A stretch of DNA of 64,000 bases from Streptomyces sp. CG4 (lineage in GTDB: Bacteria; Actinomycetota; Actinomycetes; Streptomycetales; Streptomycetaceae), in NCBI RefSeq assembly GCF_041080655.1, contig NZ_CP163525.1:7812001-7876000 (forward strand). Direction: 5' to 3'. Of this stretch, positions 52,799-60,741 are shown in pieces. Position numbers and translations under genes: made by a program. The notes under the pieces were generated by a model that did not search any database, was not told the origin of the DNA, and worked only from the letters and a program-made list of their open reading frames with translations. How positions within the stretch are numbered: position 1 is the first letter of the stretch; every line of letters starts with the position of its first letter.

Positions 52799-53194
52799 AT
52801 GAGCACAGACGGTCAGGTAAGAAACCACTGGTTCGACGACGAGGCCGGACCGGTCGTCCGTCCGTACGCCATGACGCGTGGCCGCACCACGAGCCCGGCC
52901 CAGCACCGGCTCGACGTGATCGCGGTGGTCGTCACGGAAGCGGACACGGGTGACCCGGAGACGGATCCGACGCTGTCGCCCGAGCACGTGGAGATCGTCG
53001 GGCTCTGCCGCGACGCACCGCAGTCGGTGGCCGAACTCGCCGCCGAACTCGCCCTGCCGATCGGCGTGGTGCGCGTCCTGATCGGCGACCTCGTGCACGC
53101 GGAACTCGTCCATGTCACGCGCCCGGTGCCCCCGGCCGAACTGCCGGACGAGAGCATTCTGCGCGACGTCATCAATGGCCTCCGGGCGCTGTGA
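52799..53194 (+). CDS. cvnC: DUF742 protein CvnC
   Basis: A 131-aa DUF742 protein with a winged-helix-like fold: WFDDEAGPVVRPYAMTRGRT at the start, LSPEHVEIVGLCRDAPQSVA then AELALPIGVVRVLIGDLVHA, ending SILRDVINGLRAL. Third member of the conservon, 9 bases after cvnB. Unusually for these operons the GTPase gene does not follow at once; a 311-base spacer comes between. Confidence 0.95.
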   Translation: MSTDGQVRNHWFDDEAGPVVRPYAMTRGRTTSPAQHRLDVIAVVVTEADTGDPETDPTLSPEHVEIVGLCRDAPQSVAELAAELALPIGVVRVLIGDLVHAELVHVTRPVPPAELPDESILRDVINGLRAL

Positions 53195-53218
53195 CGGGCG
53201 CGGGAACGGAGCACTGAC

Positions 53219-53509
53219 GTGACAGGCCGGCCCCCGCCGCTCGGACTCCGCACCCCGGCACGGCACTTGCCGGTCCGTCCCGAGAAGCCGGCCGCCCGAC
53301 GGGGGAGCGCCCGCTCCGACTTGGCGGGACGGTCCGCCGGTACGGCCACCGGCCTCGGCCCGGGGGCCACCGGCCTCGGCTCGGGCGGATCGGCAGGCAT
53401 CGGCCCCAGCGGCGTACGCCGCATCGAAACCCCCGGCGACGGCCACCGTCGGCCGTCGCCCGACCCCTGTCAAGCCCGACCCCCATCAAGCAGGAGAAGA
53501 GACCGATGA
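53219..53509 (+). CDS. possible small protein inserted between cvnC and cvnD
   Basis: A 96-aa frame starts at GTG 53219, 24 bases after cvnC, and its TGA overlaps the cvnD ATG (ATGA at 53506), the usual sign of coupling. The product is basic and low-complexity (RPEKPAARRGSARSDLAG; GLGPGATGLGSGGSAGIG), with no domain. It may be real, or a degenerate spacer that happens to be open. Most conservons have cvnC and cvnD overlapping, so the spacer itself is unusual. Confidence 0.35.
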   Translation: MTGRPPPLGLRTPARHLPVRPEKPAARRGSARSDLAGRSAGTATGLGPGATGLGSGGSAGIGPSGVRRIETPGDGHRRPSPDPCQARPPSSRRRDR

Positions 53510-54111
53510 TCTTCGGGCGTACTGAGCGCGGCAAGCCCCCGGTCGAGCCCGTCACGCTCAAGATCCTGGTGGCCGGCGGCTTCGGCGTGGGCAAGACGAC
53601 CCTGGTCGGGGCGGTGAGCGAGATCAGGCCGCTGCGCACCGAGGAAGTGCTCTCCGAAGCCGGGCGCCCGGTCGACGACACCAATGGCGTGGAGGCCAAG
53701 CACACCACCACCGTGGCCATGGACTTCGGCCGTATCACCCTGCGCGAGGACCTGGTGCTGTACCTCTTCGGCACGCCCGGGCAGGAACGGTTCTGGTTCA
53801 TGTGGGACGAGCTGTCCGAGGGCGCGCTCGGCGCCGTCGTCCTCGCCGACACCCGCCGGCTGGAGGACTGCTTCGCCGCCGTCGACTACTTCGAGCGGCG
53901 TTCCCTGCCCTTCCTCGTCGGCGTCAACTGCTTCGAGGGGGCGGCCCGTTACCCGGCCGAGGCCGTACGGCAGGCCCTCGACCTGGACGACGACGTGCCC
54001 GTGCTGCTCTGCGACGCACGTGACCGGCAGTCGGTCAAGGACGTGCTCATCGGAGTGGTCCAGCATGCGATGGACCACGCCACGGACCGCCGCCAGGCCG
54101 CCCTCGGCTGA
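53506..54111 (+). CDS. cvnD: Ras/MglA-like GTPase CvnD
   Basis: A 201-aa small GTPase. P-loop VAGGFGVGKTTLVGAVSE, switch-2 region LFGTPGQERFWFMWDEL and base-recognition region VGVNCFEGA, where the usual NKxD is changed to NCFE, as in other CvnD. It cycles nucleotide and passes the CvnA signal on. AGGAG about 12 bases before ATG 53506. Ends the conservon; a strong hairpin follows. Confidence 0.95.
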   Translation: MIFGRTERGKPPVEPVTLKILVAGGFGVGKTTLVGAVSEIRPLRTEEVLSEAGRPVDDTNGVEAKHTTTVAMDFGRITLREDLVLYLFGTPGQERFWFMWDELSEGALGAVVLADTRRLEDCFAAVDYFERRSLPFLVGVNCFEGAARYPAEAVRQALDLDDDVPVLLCDARDRQSVKDVLIGVVQHAMDHATDRRQAALG

Positions 54112-54144
54112 CCGACGGGACACGGACTCTTCGCGGCCGACGGG

Positions 54145-54182
54145 CACGGCCCGTACCCCCGCCGACCGGGGTACGGGCCGTG
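54145..54182. terminator. bidirectional terminator after cvnD
   Basis: CACGGCCCGTACCCC (54145-54159) pairs perfectly with GGGGTACGGGCCGTG (54168-54182) over an 8-base loop. It separates the convergent cvnD and glpK genes. Confidence 0.88.
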
Positions 54183-54300
54183 GTCCGGTGAGGAGCGCTC
54201 ACGCGCGCGTGCGGCGACTTTCTCCCGCTCCTCGCGCCGCTCCTGCGCGCCGTCCTCGTCTGCGCGCCAACCTCCCCTGTGCGTCGTACGCCTCGACGCA

Positions 54301-54343
54301 CCGTCCTCCGCTACGCGCCGTCCTCCGCTACGCGCCGTCCTCC
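54301..54343. repeat. 17-bp tandem duplication over the glpK stop
   Basis: CCGTCCTCCGCTACGCG occurs at 54301-54317 and 54318-54334, followed by a third partial copy CCGTCCTCC. On the minus strand each copy holds GAGGACGGCGCGTAG, the last codons of glpK with its stop, so the gene end has been duplicated downstream without changing the protein. Confidence 0.85.
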
Positions 54344-55848
54344 TCCAGCCACCCGAAGCTCTTCTCGACGGCCTTGCGCCAGTTGCCGTACTCGCGGTCG
54401 CGCACCGACGAGTCCATCGTCGGCGTCCACTCCGCGTCCCGCTGCCAGTGGGACTTCAGCTCGTCCAGGTCGTGCCACACTCCCGTCGCCAGACCGGCCG
54501 CGTACGCGGCACCCAGACAGGTCGTCTCCGACACCCGGGGACGGATCACCGGCACCCCGAGTACGTCCGCCTGGTGCTGCATGAGCAGGTTGTTCTTCGT
54601 CATGCCGCCGTCGACCTTCAACGTGGAGATCCGCACCCCGGAGTCCTGATACATGGCATCCACGACTTCCCGGGTCTGCCAGCTCGTCGCCTCCAGCACC
54701 GCACGCGCGAGATGCGCCTTCGTGACGTACCGGGTGAGGCCGGTGACCACACCGCGCGCGTCGGAGCGCCAATAGGGTGCGAACAGGCCGGAGAACGCGG
54801 GCACGATGTAGGCGCCGCCGTTGTCCTCGACGCTCGCCGCCAGCGTCTCGATCTCGTCGGCGGTGCGGATGATCCCGAGCTGGTCGCGGAACCACTGGAC
54901 CAGCGCGCCCGTTATCGCTATGGACCCCTCCAGGCAGTACACCGGCGCTTCCGTACCGATCTGGTAGCCCAGCGTCGTCAGCAGCCCGTTCTTGGACGGC
55001 ACCGGCCGGTTGCCGGTGTTCAGCAGCAGGAAACTGCCGGTGCCGTACGTGTTCTTCGCAGTGCCCACGTCGTAGCAGGCCTGCCCGAACACGGCCGCCT
55101 GCTGGTCACCCAGCGCGGAGGCCACGGGCACACCGGCGAGTTGGCCGACCGCCGTCCCGTACACCTCGGCGGAGGACCTGATCTCGGGCAGCACCGCCGG
55201 GGGCACGTTCATGGCGGAGAGGATGGCGGGATCCCACTGGCGCGTCTCCAGGTTCATGAGCATGGTGCGGCCGGCATTGGTGACGTCGGTGACGTGCCGG
55301 CCGCCGTCGGGGCCGCCGGTGAGGTTCCAGATCAGCCAGGAGTCGATGGTCCCGAAGGCGATCTCGCCGCGTTCGGCCCGCTCCCGCAGGCCGGGTACGT
55401 GGTCCAGCAGCCAGGCCGCCTTGGGCCCGGAGAAGTAGCTGGCGAGCGGCAGCCCGGTCTGTTCACGGAACCGGTCCTGGCCGTCCGCGCCGCCCAGTTC
55501 GTTGCACAGCGCTGCGGTGCGGGTGTCCTGCCAGACGATCGCGTTGTGCACGGGCTTGCCCGTGGCGCGGTCCCACAGGACCGTCGTCTCCCGCTGGTTG
55601 GTGATGCCGAGCGCGCTGAGCTGCTCGGCACGCAGCCCGGCCTTGGCGAGCGCCCCGGCCACCACGGCCTGCACCTTGGACCAGATCTCGGTCGCGTCGT
55701 GCTCCACCCAGCCCGGTTGGGGAAAGATCTGGCGGTGCTCGCGCTGGTCGACGGCGACGATCGCGCCGCCGTGGTCGAAGACGATGCAGCGGCTGGACGT
55801 GGTGCCCTGGTCGATGGCGGCGACGTACTTCTCGGCGGTGTCCGTCAT
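54328..55848 (-). CDS. glpK: glycerol kinase
   Basis: GlpK, 506 aa, phosphorylates glycerol to sn-glycerol 3-phosphate. FGGY-family marks: AAIDQGTTSSRCIVFDHGG, AIVWQDTRTAALC, GDQQAAVFGQACYDVGTAKN, TYGTGSFLLLNTG and LKVDGGMTKNNLLMQHQADV. ATG 55848 follows CAGGGAC. It is downstream of glpF on the minus strand, separated by a 27-bp minisatellite through which the reading frame stays open. No glpD or gylR lies beside it, so this looks like a second, glpFK-only system beside the main gyl operon elsewhere (inference). Confidence 0.95.
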   Translation of the reverse strand: MTDTAEKYVAAIDQGTTSSRCIVFDHGGAIVAVDQREHRQIFPQPGWVEHDATEIWSKVQAVVAGALAKAGLRAEQLSALGITNQRETTVLWDRATGKPVHNAIVWQDTRTAALCNELGGADGQDRFREQTGLPLASYFSGPKAAWLLDHVPGLRERAERGEIAFGTIDSWLIWNLTGGPDGGRHVTDVTNAGRTMLMNLETRQWDPAILSAMNVPPAVLPEIRSSAEVYGTAVGQLAGVPVASALGDQQAAVFGQACYDVGTAKNTYGTGSFLLLNTGNRPVPSKNGLLTTLGYQIGTEAPVYCLEGSIAITGALVQWFRDQLGIIRTADEIETLAASVEDNGGAYIVPAFSGLFAPYWRSDARGVVTGLTRYVTKAHLARAVLEATSWQTREVVDAMYQDSGVRISTLKVDGGMTKNNLLMQHQADVLGVPVIRPRVSETTCLGAAYAAGLATGVWHDLDELKSHWQRDAEWTPTMDSSVRDREYGNWRKAVEKSFGWLEEDGA

Positions 55849-55872
55849 GGCTGTCCCTGGGTCGAGGGTCGG

Positions 55873-56088
55873 GTCGCTGGGTCGGAGGGCCGCGGTGCGG
55901 TCGGTGGAGCGGAGGGCCGCGGTGCGGTCGCTGGGCCGGACGGTCGCGTGGCAGCCGCTGGGCCGGACGGTCGCGTGGCGGTCGTCGGGCCCGCGTGCTG
56001 CGTGGCCCCTGTCGGGTCGGAGGGCCACGCCGCGGTCCCTGGGGCCGGAGGCCGCGTCGCGGTCGCCCGGTCAGAAGGCCGCGTTGTG
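55873..56088. repeat. 27-bp minisatellite between glpF and glpK
   Basis: Eight adjacent 27-base units start at 55873, 55900, 55927, 55954, 55981, 56008, 56035 and 56062, of the type GTCGCTGGGTCGGAGGGCCG. Units 1-2 and 3-4 are the closest pairs. The last unit (56062-56088) covers the glpF stop and the codons for its final residues HNAAF, so the array seems to have grown out of the end of glpF. No stop codon interrupts it in the glpK frame. Confidence 0.85.
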
Positions 56089-56856
56089 GACGAGGCCTGC
56101 GAGTACCCCGCCGATCAGCGGGCCGACCACGGGGATCCAGGCGTAACCCCAGTCGGACGTGCCCTTGTTCGGGATCGGCAGGAAGGTGTGCACGATGCGC
56201 GGGCCGAGGTCACGCGCCGGGTTGATGGCGTAGCCGGTGGGCCCGCCGAGGGAGAGACCGATACCGACGACCAGCAGCGAGACGACCAGGACCGTGGTGC
56301 CGGACTCGCCGAGCCCCTTCGTCTGCCCGAAGGCGAGGATCGGCAGTACCAGGGCCATCGTCGCGATGATCTCGGTGATGAGGTTGGCGACCGGGTTCCG
56401 GATCTCCGGGATGGTCGAGAAGATGCCGAGGGTCGGCAGCGGCTCGTCGTCGGCGCTCGCGCCCGCCTTGTTCCCGGCCGTGCCCTCCGTGGGCTCGCCC
56501 GTGCCCTCCCTTCGGACGTTGGCCTGGAACTGCGCGAGATACACCAGGTACGCGAGGATCGCGCCCAGCATCGCGCCGACCATCTCGCCCAGCAGATACA
56601 CCCAGACCTTGTCCCATTTTCCGGTGTCCACGGCGACGCCGATGGTGACCGCGGGATTGAGCTGGCCACCGGAGAGGGGTGCCGCGGTGTACGCGCCCGC
56701 CAGGACGCCGAAGCCCCAGCCGAACGCGATGACGACCCAGCCCGAGGCCCGCGCCTTGGAGTGTCTGAGAGTGACGGCGGCGCAGACACCGGCACCGAAC
56801 AGGATGAGGATCGCGGTGCCGATGACCTCGCCGACGAAGATGTCTCCGTTGCTCAT
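56071..56856 (-). CDS. glpF: glycerol facilitator (aquaglyceroporin)
   Basis: GlpF, 261 aa, an MIP channel for glycerol entry with six membrane helices. Both NPA loops are seen: SGGQLNPAVTIGVAVD (about 67-82) and GYAINPARDLGPRIVH (about 200-215); Asp after NPAR is typical of glycerol rather than water channels. The loop at about 125-155 is longer and Gly/Glu-rich (GEPTEGTAGNKAGASADDE) than in E. coli GlpF. RBS AAGGGAG before ATG 56856. Operon with glpK. Confidence 0.95.
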   Translation of the reverse strand: MSNGDIFVGEVIGTAILILFGAGVCAAVTLRHSKARASGWVVIAFGWGFGVLAGAYTAAPLSGGQLNPAVTIGVAVDTGKWDKVWVYLLGEMVGAMLGAILAYLVYLAQFQANVRREGTGEPTEGTAGNKAGASADDEPLPTLGIFSTIPEIRNPVANLITEIIATMALVLPILAFGQTKGLGESGTTVLVVSLLVVGIGLSLGGPTGYAINPARDLGPRIVHTFLPIPNKGTSDWGYAWIPVVGPLIGGVLAGLVHNAAF

Positions 56857-57247
56857 GACGGCTCCCTTGACGCCGGTCGGGGGCGCTCGGCCCCGGCTCT
56901 CCGTGCAGGAAGGTTCCCTTGGCGACGTCAGCCGGAGGCAGGGAGCCCCGCGCCCCGCCCGGCGTCCGCGACGAGCGTGCCGTCGCAGCCGTATCGCCGG
57001 TGAGGAACGGCCCGTGGCGCAGGGCAGACCCATGGCGCAGTGCCTGATAACGCCGAGAATGTACGGCGATGTCGGCCGACACCGGGAAGTGTTCACCGGC
57101 GTTCCGAGGGCGTCAAGGTTGCCGACGGCGACGGTGACAGCGGCGCACCCGGCGGCCGTGCCACCGAGGCCGGGTCTCCCCGGACATCCGGCGGAGCCTC
57201 GGACGGAGATCTGACCGAGGCACAACGTACTTGTACCGGAAGGATGT
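56857..57247. other. 391-base gap upstream of glpF
   Basis: No gene seen. It should hold the glpFK promoter and its operator. The best palindrome is TGTCGGCCGACA (57070-57081), perfect over 12 bases and 214 bases before the glpF start. The region just after the end of the minus-strand EAL/GGDEF gene (57180-57247) shows no clear terminator. Confidence 0.4.
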
Positions 57248-58897
57248 TCACCACCCTGGCTCGGCGGCCGCGTATCCGGCCTGCGCCGGCGCCGCCCCCG
57301 GGCCGCGCCGGACCTCGTGACCGGGCAGCCCGGCGCGCCCGAGCACCCAGCTCGCCCCGCGCAGCGCCTTGGCCGCCTGTTTCAGCGGCGCGAGCTGGGC
57401 CGCGGCCTGGCGGTGGTCGCCCACGCTTCCCGGCGCGCACACGACGGTCGCGAGGGAGAGCGTGACCGGCCGGTCGCCCGCCGTCCAGGGCGCGTCGAGC
57501 ACGGCGCCGACCAGCGGATCGAGCGACTCCTCCTCGGCCAGCACCAGGAAGTCGTCCCCGCCGATGTGCCCCACGCGTGCGTGCCCCGAGACCGCCTGCT
57601 GCAGCGCTCGCCCCACGGACCGGATCAACTCGTCGCCGGCGGCGAACCCGGCACCGTCGTTGACCTGTTTGAAGTGATCGATGTCCAGCCAGCTGAGCGC
57701 GAAGCTCCGGCCGTCGGCGATCCACTGGTCCACCTCGCTCGTGATCGCGTCCGAACCGGGCAGCCGGGTCAGCGGATTGAGCCCGGCCGCCTCCTCGACC
57801 CGGCTCTCGGCCAGTGCCCGCACCAGGTCCGCGAGCCGTACGACGCCCACACACCGCCCGTGCCGGTCGACCACCGCGACATCGTCGGAGGTCCGATCCC
57901 GGCCGCCGATCGCGACGACGTCCAGCACCTCCCAGGCGGTGGCGTCGGCGCCGACCGTGCGGGGCGCGTCCCCCAGCTTGAAGGCCGGCCGGTCGGCGTA
58001 CAGGGCGTGCCCGTACCGGGCGGACATCGACAGCAGGAAGCGCGAGCGGTGCACCGACCGCACGGGCCTGCCGGTCTGATCCACCAGCAGCACGCCGGAC
58101 ACGTCCGGCGATCCGGTCAGCAGCGCCCGCACCTGCCCCGCCGACGCTGTCACCGGCAGTACGGCGGCCGGACGCACGAACTCCCGCACCGACGGCCCGG
58201 ACCGGGGCACCGCGGCGGTGCTTGGGGAGCGGGGCGGAACGTATACGTCCGCGGCGGGAATCCGGGCCGGCGGCGCGAACAGCTCCCCCTGGGCCAGCTG
58301 CGCCCCGGCGGACAGCGCCGCCGTGTACTGCAGTTCGGTCTCCACTCCCTCCACCGCGACCAGGGCCCCCAGTTCCTCGCACAGCGTCCGCATCGCCCGC
58401 ACCGCGGCCGGCCGGGACAGCAGCGAGGCGTCGAGCTTGACCAGGTCGGGGGCGAGATCGGTGAGCAGCCGCAGCGGTACGTCGCCGTCCCCGATACCGT
58501 CCGCGCTGATCCGGAAGCCTTGCTCACGCAGTGCGGCCACGGCCTCCAGCAGGGCCCGTTGCGGCACGTGCGTGTACGGCGGGACGACGTCCAGCGTCAC
58601 CTCCCAGGGCATGCGCCCGGCCGCCCGCACGGCGTCGTGCAGCGGCCTGAGGCCGCCGAGGTCGGCGAGCGTGGCCGCGAACACGTTGAGGTGCAGCGGG
58701 AGCAGGGTCTCCTTGCGGGTGGCCGCGCGGAGCGCCAACACCGTGAGTTTTCCGTCGAGTTCCGGATCTCTGCGGGCCTCGGCCAGGATGTCTCCGGTCT
58801 CCGGGCGGGCGAGTGTCTCCAGTGCGGTGACCGCGCCCGTCCTCAGGTTGACCACCGGCTGGAAGGCGAAGCGGAGAGTGTCCGTCCAGGAGTGCAC
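57248..58897 (-). CDS. EAL-CBS-GGDEF protein with degenerate motifs
   Basis: A 549-aa cyclic-di-GMP type protein with no membrane helix. Order: EAL-like domain (about 1-235), CBS pair (about 245-370, LLVDQTGRPVRSVHRSRFL, VVDRHGRCVGVVRLADLV), GGDEF-like domain (about 380-530). The EAL signature reads ETL (ALETLARPE), and the metal-binding DDFG loop reads ADGIGDG, so phosphodiesterase activity is unlikely, though VEGVETE and QGELF remain. The GGDEF site reads GGDDF with no upstream RxxD inhibitory site. It may sense c-di-GMP and adenine nucleotides rather than turn them over. GTG 58897 begins the domain; TTG 58936 is the other choice. Confidence 0.85.
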   Translation of the reverse strand: MHSWTDTLRFAFQPVVNLRTGAVTALETLARPETGDILAEARRDPELDGKLTVLALRAATRKETLLPLHLNVFAATLADLGGLRPLHDAVRAAGRMPWEVTLDVVPPYTHVPQRALLEAVAALREQGFRISADGIGDGDVPLRLLTDLAPDLVKLDASLLSRPAAVRAMRTLCEELGALVAVEGVETELQYTAALSAGAQLAQGELFAPPARIPAADVYVPPRSPSTAAVPRSGPSVREFVRPAAVLPVTASAGQVRALLTGSPDVSGVLLVDQTGRPVRSVHRSRFLLSMSARYGHALYADRPAFKLGDAPRTVGADATAWEVLDVVAIGGRDRTSDDVAVVDRHGRCVGVVRLADLVRALAESRVEEAAGLNPLTRLPGSDAITSEVDQWIADGRSFALSWLDIDHFKQVNDGAGFAAGDELIRSVGRALQQAVSGHARVGHIGGDDFLVLAEEESLDPLVGAVLDAPWTAGDRPVTLSLATVVCAPGSVGDHRQAAAQLAPLKQAAKALRGASWVLGRAGLPGHEVRRGPGAAPAQAGYAAAEPGW

Positions 58898-59031
58898 GGG
58901 AGCATGATGTCGCCGCCCGAGAACGCCCAAGGCCAATTCATAAGACGTTCACGCAGGATTCCGGGGCGGTCACACAGCGTGGACATCGGCCGCGGCCCCT
59001 GCTGTCACACCGTGCTCTCCTCTCGCCTCCG

Positions 59032-60222
59032 TCACCGCACCGCGACCACCGACGAACCATGCCCGAACAGCCCCTGGTTGGCCGAGATCCCCACCCGCGC
59101 CCCGGCGACCTGACGGTCACCCGCCGCACCTCTCAACTGCCAGGTCAGCTCGCACACCTGGGCGATGGCCTGAGCCGGCACCGCCTCCCCGAAGGAGGCC
59201 AGCCCGCCACTGGCGTTGACGGGTATACGGCCGCCCGGCGCCGTCACCCCCTCCCGCAGCAGCTTCGCCCCCTCACCCGCGCCGCACAGCCCCAGATCCT
59301 CGTACCACTGCAACTCCAGCGCGGTGGACAGGTCGTAGACCTCGGCCAGGGACAGGTCCTCGGGGCCGATGCCCGCCTCCTCGTAGGCCGCCCGGGTTAT
59401 GGACGCCCGGAACGTCTCGCCGGCGGCCGCCACCGCCACCGCGGAGTCCGTCGCGATGTCCGGCAGGTCCAGCACCGTGTTCGGGAAGCGCGGGGTCACC
59501 GTCGACACCGCCCGGATCCGCACCGGCCGGGGAACCCCGTGCCGCTGCGCGAAGTCGATGCTGGAGAGCACCAGGGCCGCGCCGCCGTCGGAGGTGGCGC
59601 AGATGTCGAGCAGCCGCAGCGGATCGGCGACCACCGCGGAAGCGGAGACCTCCTCGGCGGTGACCCGTTTGCGGTAGCGGGCGTACGGGTTGAGCGCGCC
59701 CATCGCGGCGTTCTTCACCTTGACCAGCGCGAAGTCCTCCGGCGTGTCCCCGTGCACCGCCATCCGCCGCCGCGCGTACAGCCCGAAGTACGCCGGATTC
59801 GTCGCGCCCAGCAGCCGGAAGCGCAGCCAGTCCGGATCGTCGGGCCGCTCCCCGCCCGCCGGCCGGAAGAAGCCCTTGGGCGCCGCATCCGCCCCCACCA
59901 CCAGCACGACCTCGGCGAGCCCGGCGAGGATCTGTGCCCGCGCCGCGGCGATCGCCTGCGCCCCGGAGGCGCACGCCGCGTACACACTGGCCACCCTGGC
60001 CCCCTGCCGGCCCAGGGCCTTGGCGAACGTCGCGCCCGCCACATATCCGGGATACCCGCCACGCACCGTGTCCGCGCCCACGATCGAGCCGACGTCCCGC
60101 CACTCGACATCGGCGTCCGTGAGCGCGGCGCGGGCTGCCGCCGTCCCGTACTCCACGAAGGGGCGCCCCCACTTGCCCCATGGGTGCATGCCCGCGCCGA
60201 GCACCGCCACGTCCCTCGTCAT
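59032..60222 (-). CDS. thiolase-fold protein (lipid-transfer type)
   Basis: A 396-aa thiolase of the non-canonical, SCP-x/lipid-transfer type that pairs with DUF35 proteins in fatty acid and steroid side-chain breakdown. Marks: VAVLGAGMHPWGKWGRP, the nucleophile region YAACASGAQAIAAARAQ with Cys, CATSDGGAALVL and the C-terminal NASGGLASFGEAVPAQAIAQ and ISANQGLFGHGSS. In relatives the DUF35 partner completes the active complex, and some act as retro-aldolases. ATG 60222 overlaps the stop of the DUF35 gene (ATGA). Confidence 0.87.
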   Translation of the reverse strand: MTRDVAVLGAGMHPWGKWGRPFVEYGTAAARAALTDADVEWRDVGSIVGADTVRGGYPGYVAGATFAKALGRQGARVASVYAACASGAQAIAAARAQILAGLAEVVLVVGADAAPKGFFRPAGGERPDDPDWLRFRLLGATNPAYFGLYARRRMAVHGDTPEDFALVKVKNAAMGALNPYARYRKRVTAEEVSASAVVADPLRLLDICATSDGGAALVLSSIDFAQRHGVPRPVRIRAVSTVTPRFPNTVLDLPDIATDSAVAVAAAGETFRASITRAAYEEAGIGPEDLSLAEVYDLSTALELQWYEDLGLCGAGEGAKLLREGVTAPGGRIPVNASGGLASFGEAVPAQAIAQVCELTWQLRGAAGDRQVAGARVGISANQGLFGHGSSVVAVR

Positions 60223-60665
60223 TCCCCCACCCCCGTCGGCCGCCAGTGCCAGGTCGTCCAGGTCGTCTCCGCGTCCTCGTGGAGCACTCCGGGGACGACC
60301 TCCACCTCCATGCCCACCGTCAGATCGGCGACGGTGACCCCGGGAGCCGCCTGCCCGAGCACCACGATCCGCTCGTCCGGCAGCTCCACCGCGATCAACG
60401 CGTACGGCTCCCACGGAAGTTCCGGATTACTCACATAGGGTGACGGCGGACGGTAGCGGCTGTCCGTGTACGACCAGATTCGCCCCCTACGCGACAGGGG
60501 CATTTCCTCCAGGGAGCCACCGGCGCAGTACGGATTGCGACAGTGGTCGTCCTCGCGCGGGAAGAACACCGTGGCGCAGGACGAGCAGCGGGTGCCCAGC
60601 AGTCGGAAGCCGTTCCCGTCGCCGCTGAACCAGCCGGCGACCGCGGGCGTACGTGTCCGAGACAA
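60219..60665 (-). CDS. DUF35 / OB-fold acyl-CoA-binding protein
   Basis: A 148-aa protein with an N-terminal rubredoxin-like zinc ribbon (about 28-50: LLGTRCSSCATVFFPRE, DDHCRNPYC) and an OB-fold (about 55-140: RGRIWSYTDSRYRPP, YALIAVELPDERIVVLGQ). It partners with the coupled thiolase. The start is TTG 60665, chosen because GGGAGGGG lies just before it and MSRTRTPAVAGWF is the natural beginning; longer starts would run through the operator. The CTGACG palindrome lies 21 bases upstream. Confidence 0.87.
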   Translation of the reverse strand: MSRTRTPAVAGWFSGDGNGFRLLGTRCSSCATVFFPREDDHCRNPYCAGGSLEEMPLSRRGRIWSYTDSRYRPPSPYVSNPELPWEPYALIAVELPDERIVVLGQAAPGVTVADLTVGMEVEVVPGVLHEDAETTWTTWHWRPTGVGE

Positions 60666-60685
60666 AGCCCCTCCCTGACCTACGA

Positions 60686-60702
60686 TCTGACGTATCGTCA
60701 GA
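60686..60702. promoter_or_regulatory. TetR-type operator-like palindrome, site 2
   Basis: TCTGACG-TAT-CGTCAGA is a perfect 7-bp inverted repeat with a 3-base centre. Its core matches the site at 17872-17886. It lies between the DUF35 start (minus strand) and the VanX-like gene (plus strand, 40 bases on), so a bound repressor could affect both. Confidence 0.7.
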
Positions 60703-60741
60703 AGTGTGTCACGGGCATCCGGAAATGGGCAGGGCGGAGAC

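Noticed and set aside
55873..56088. CRISPR-like array
   Set aside because: Units are directly adjacent with no unique spacers and the repeat is degenerate; it is a minisatellite.
54328..56856. Complete gyl glycerol operon
   Set aside because: glpF and glpK are present, but neither glpD nor a GylR-type regulator gene is adjacent.
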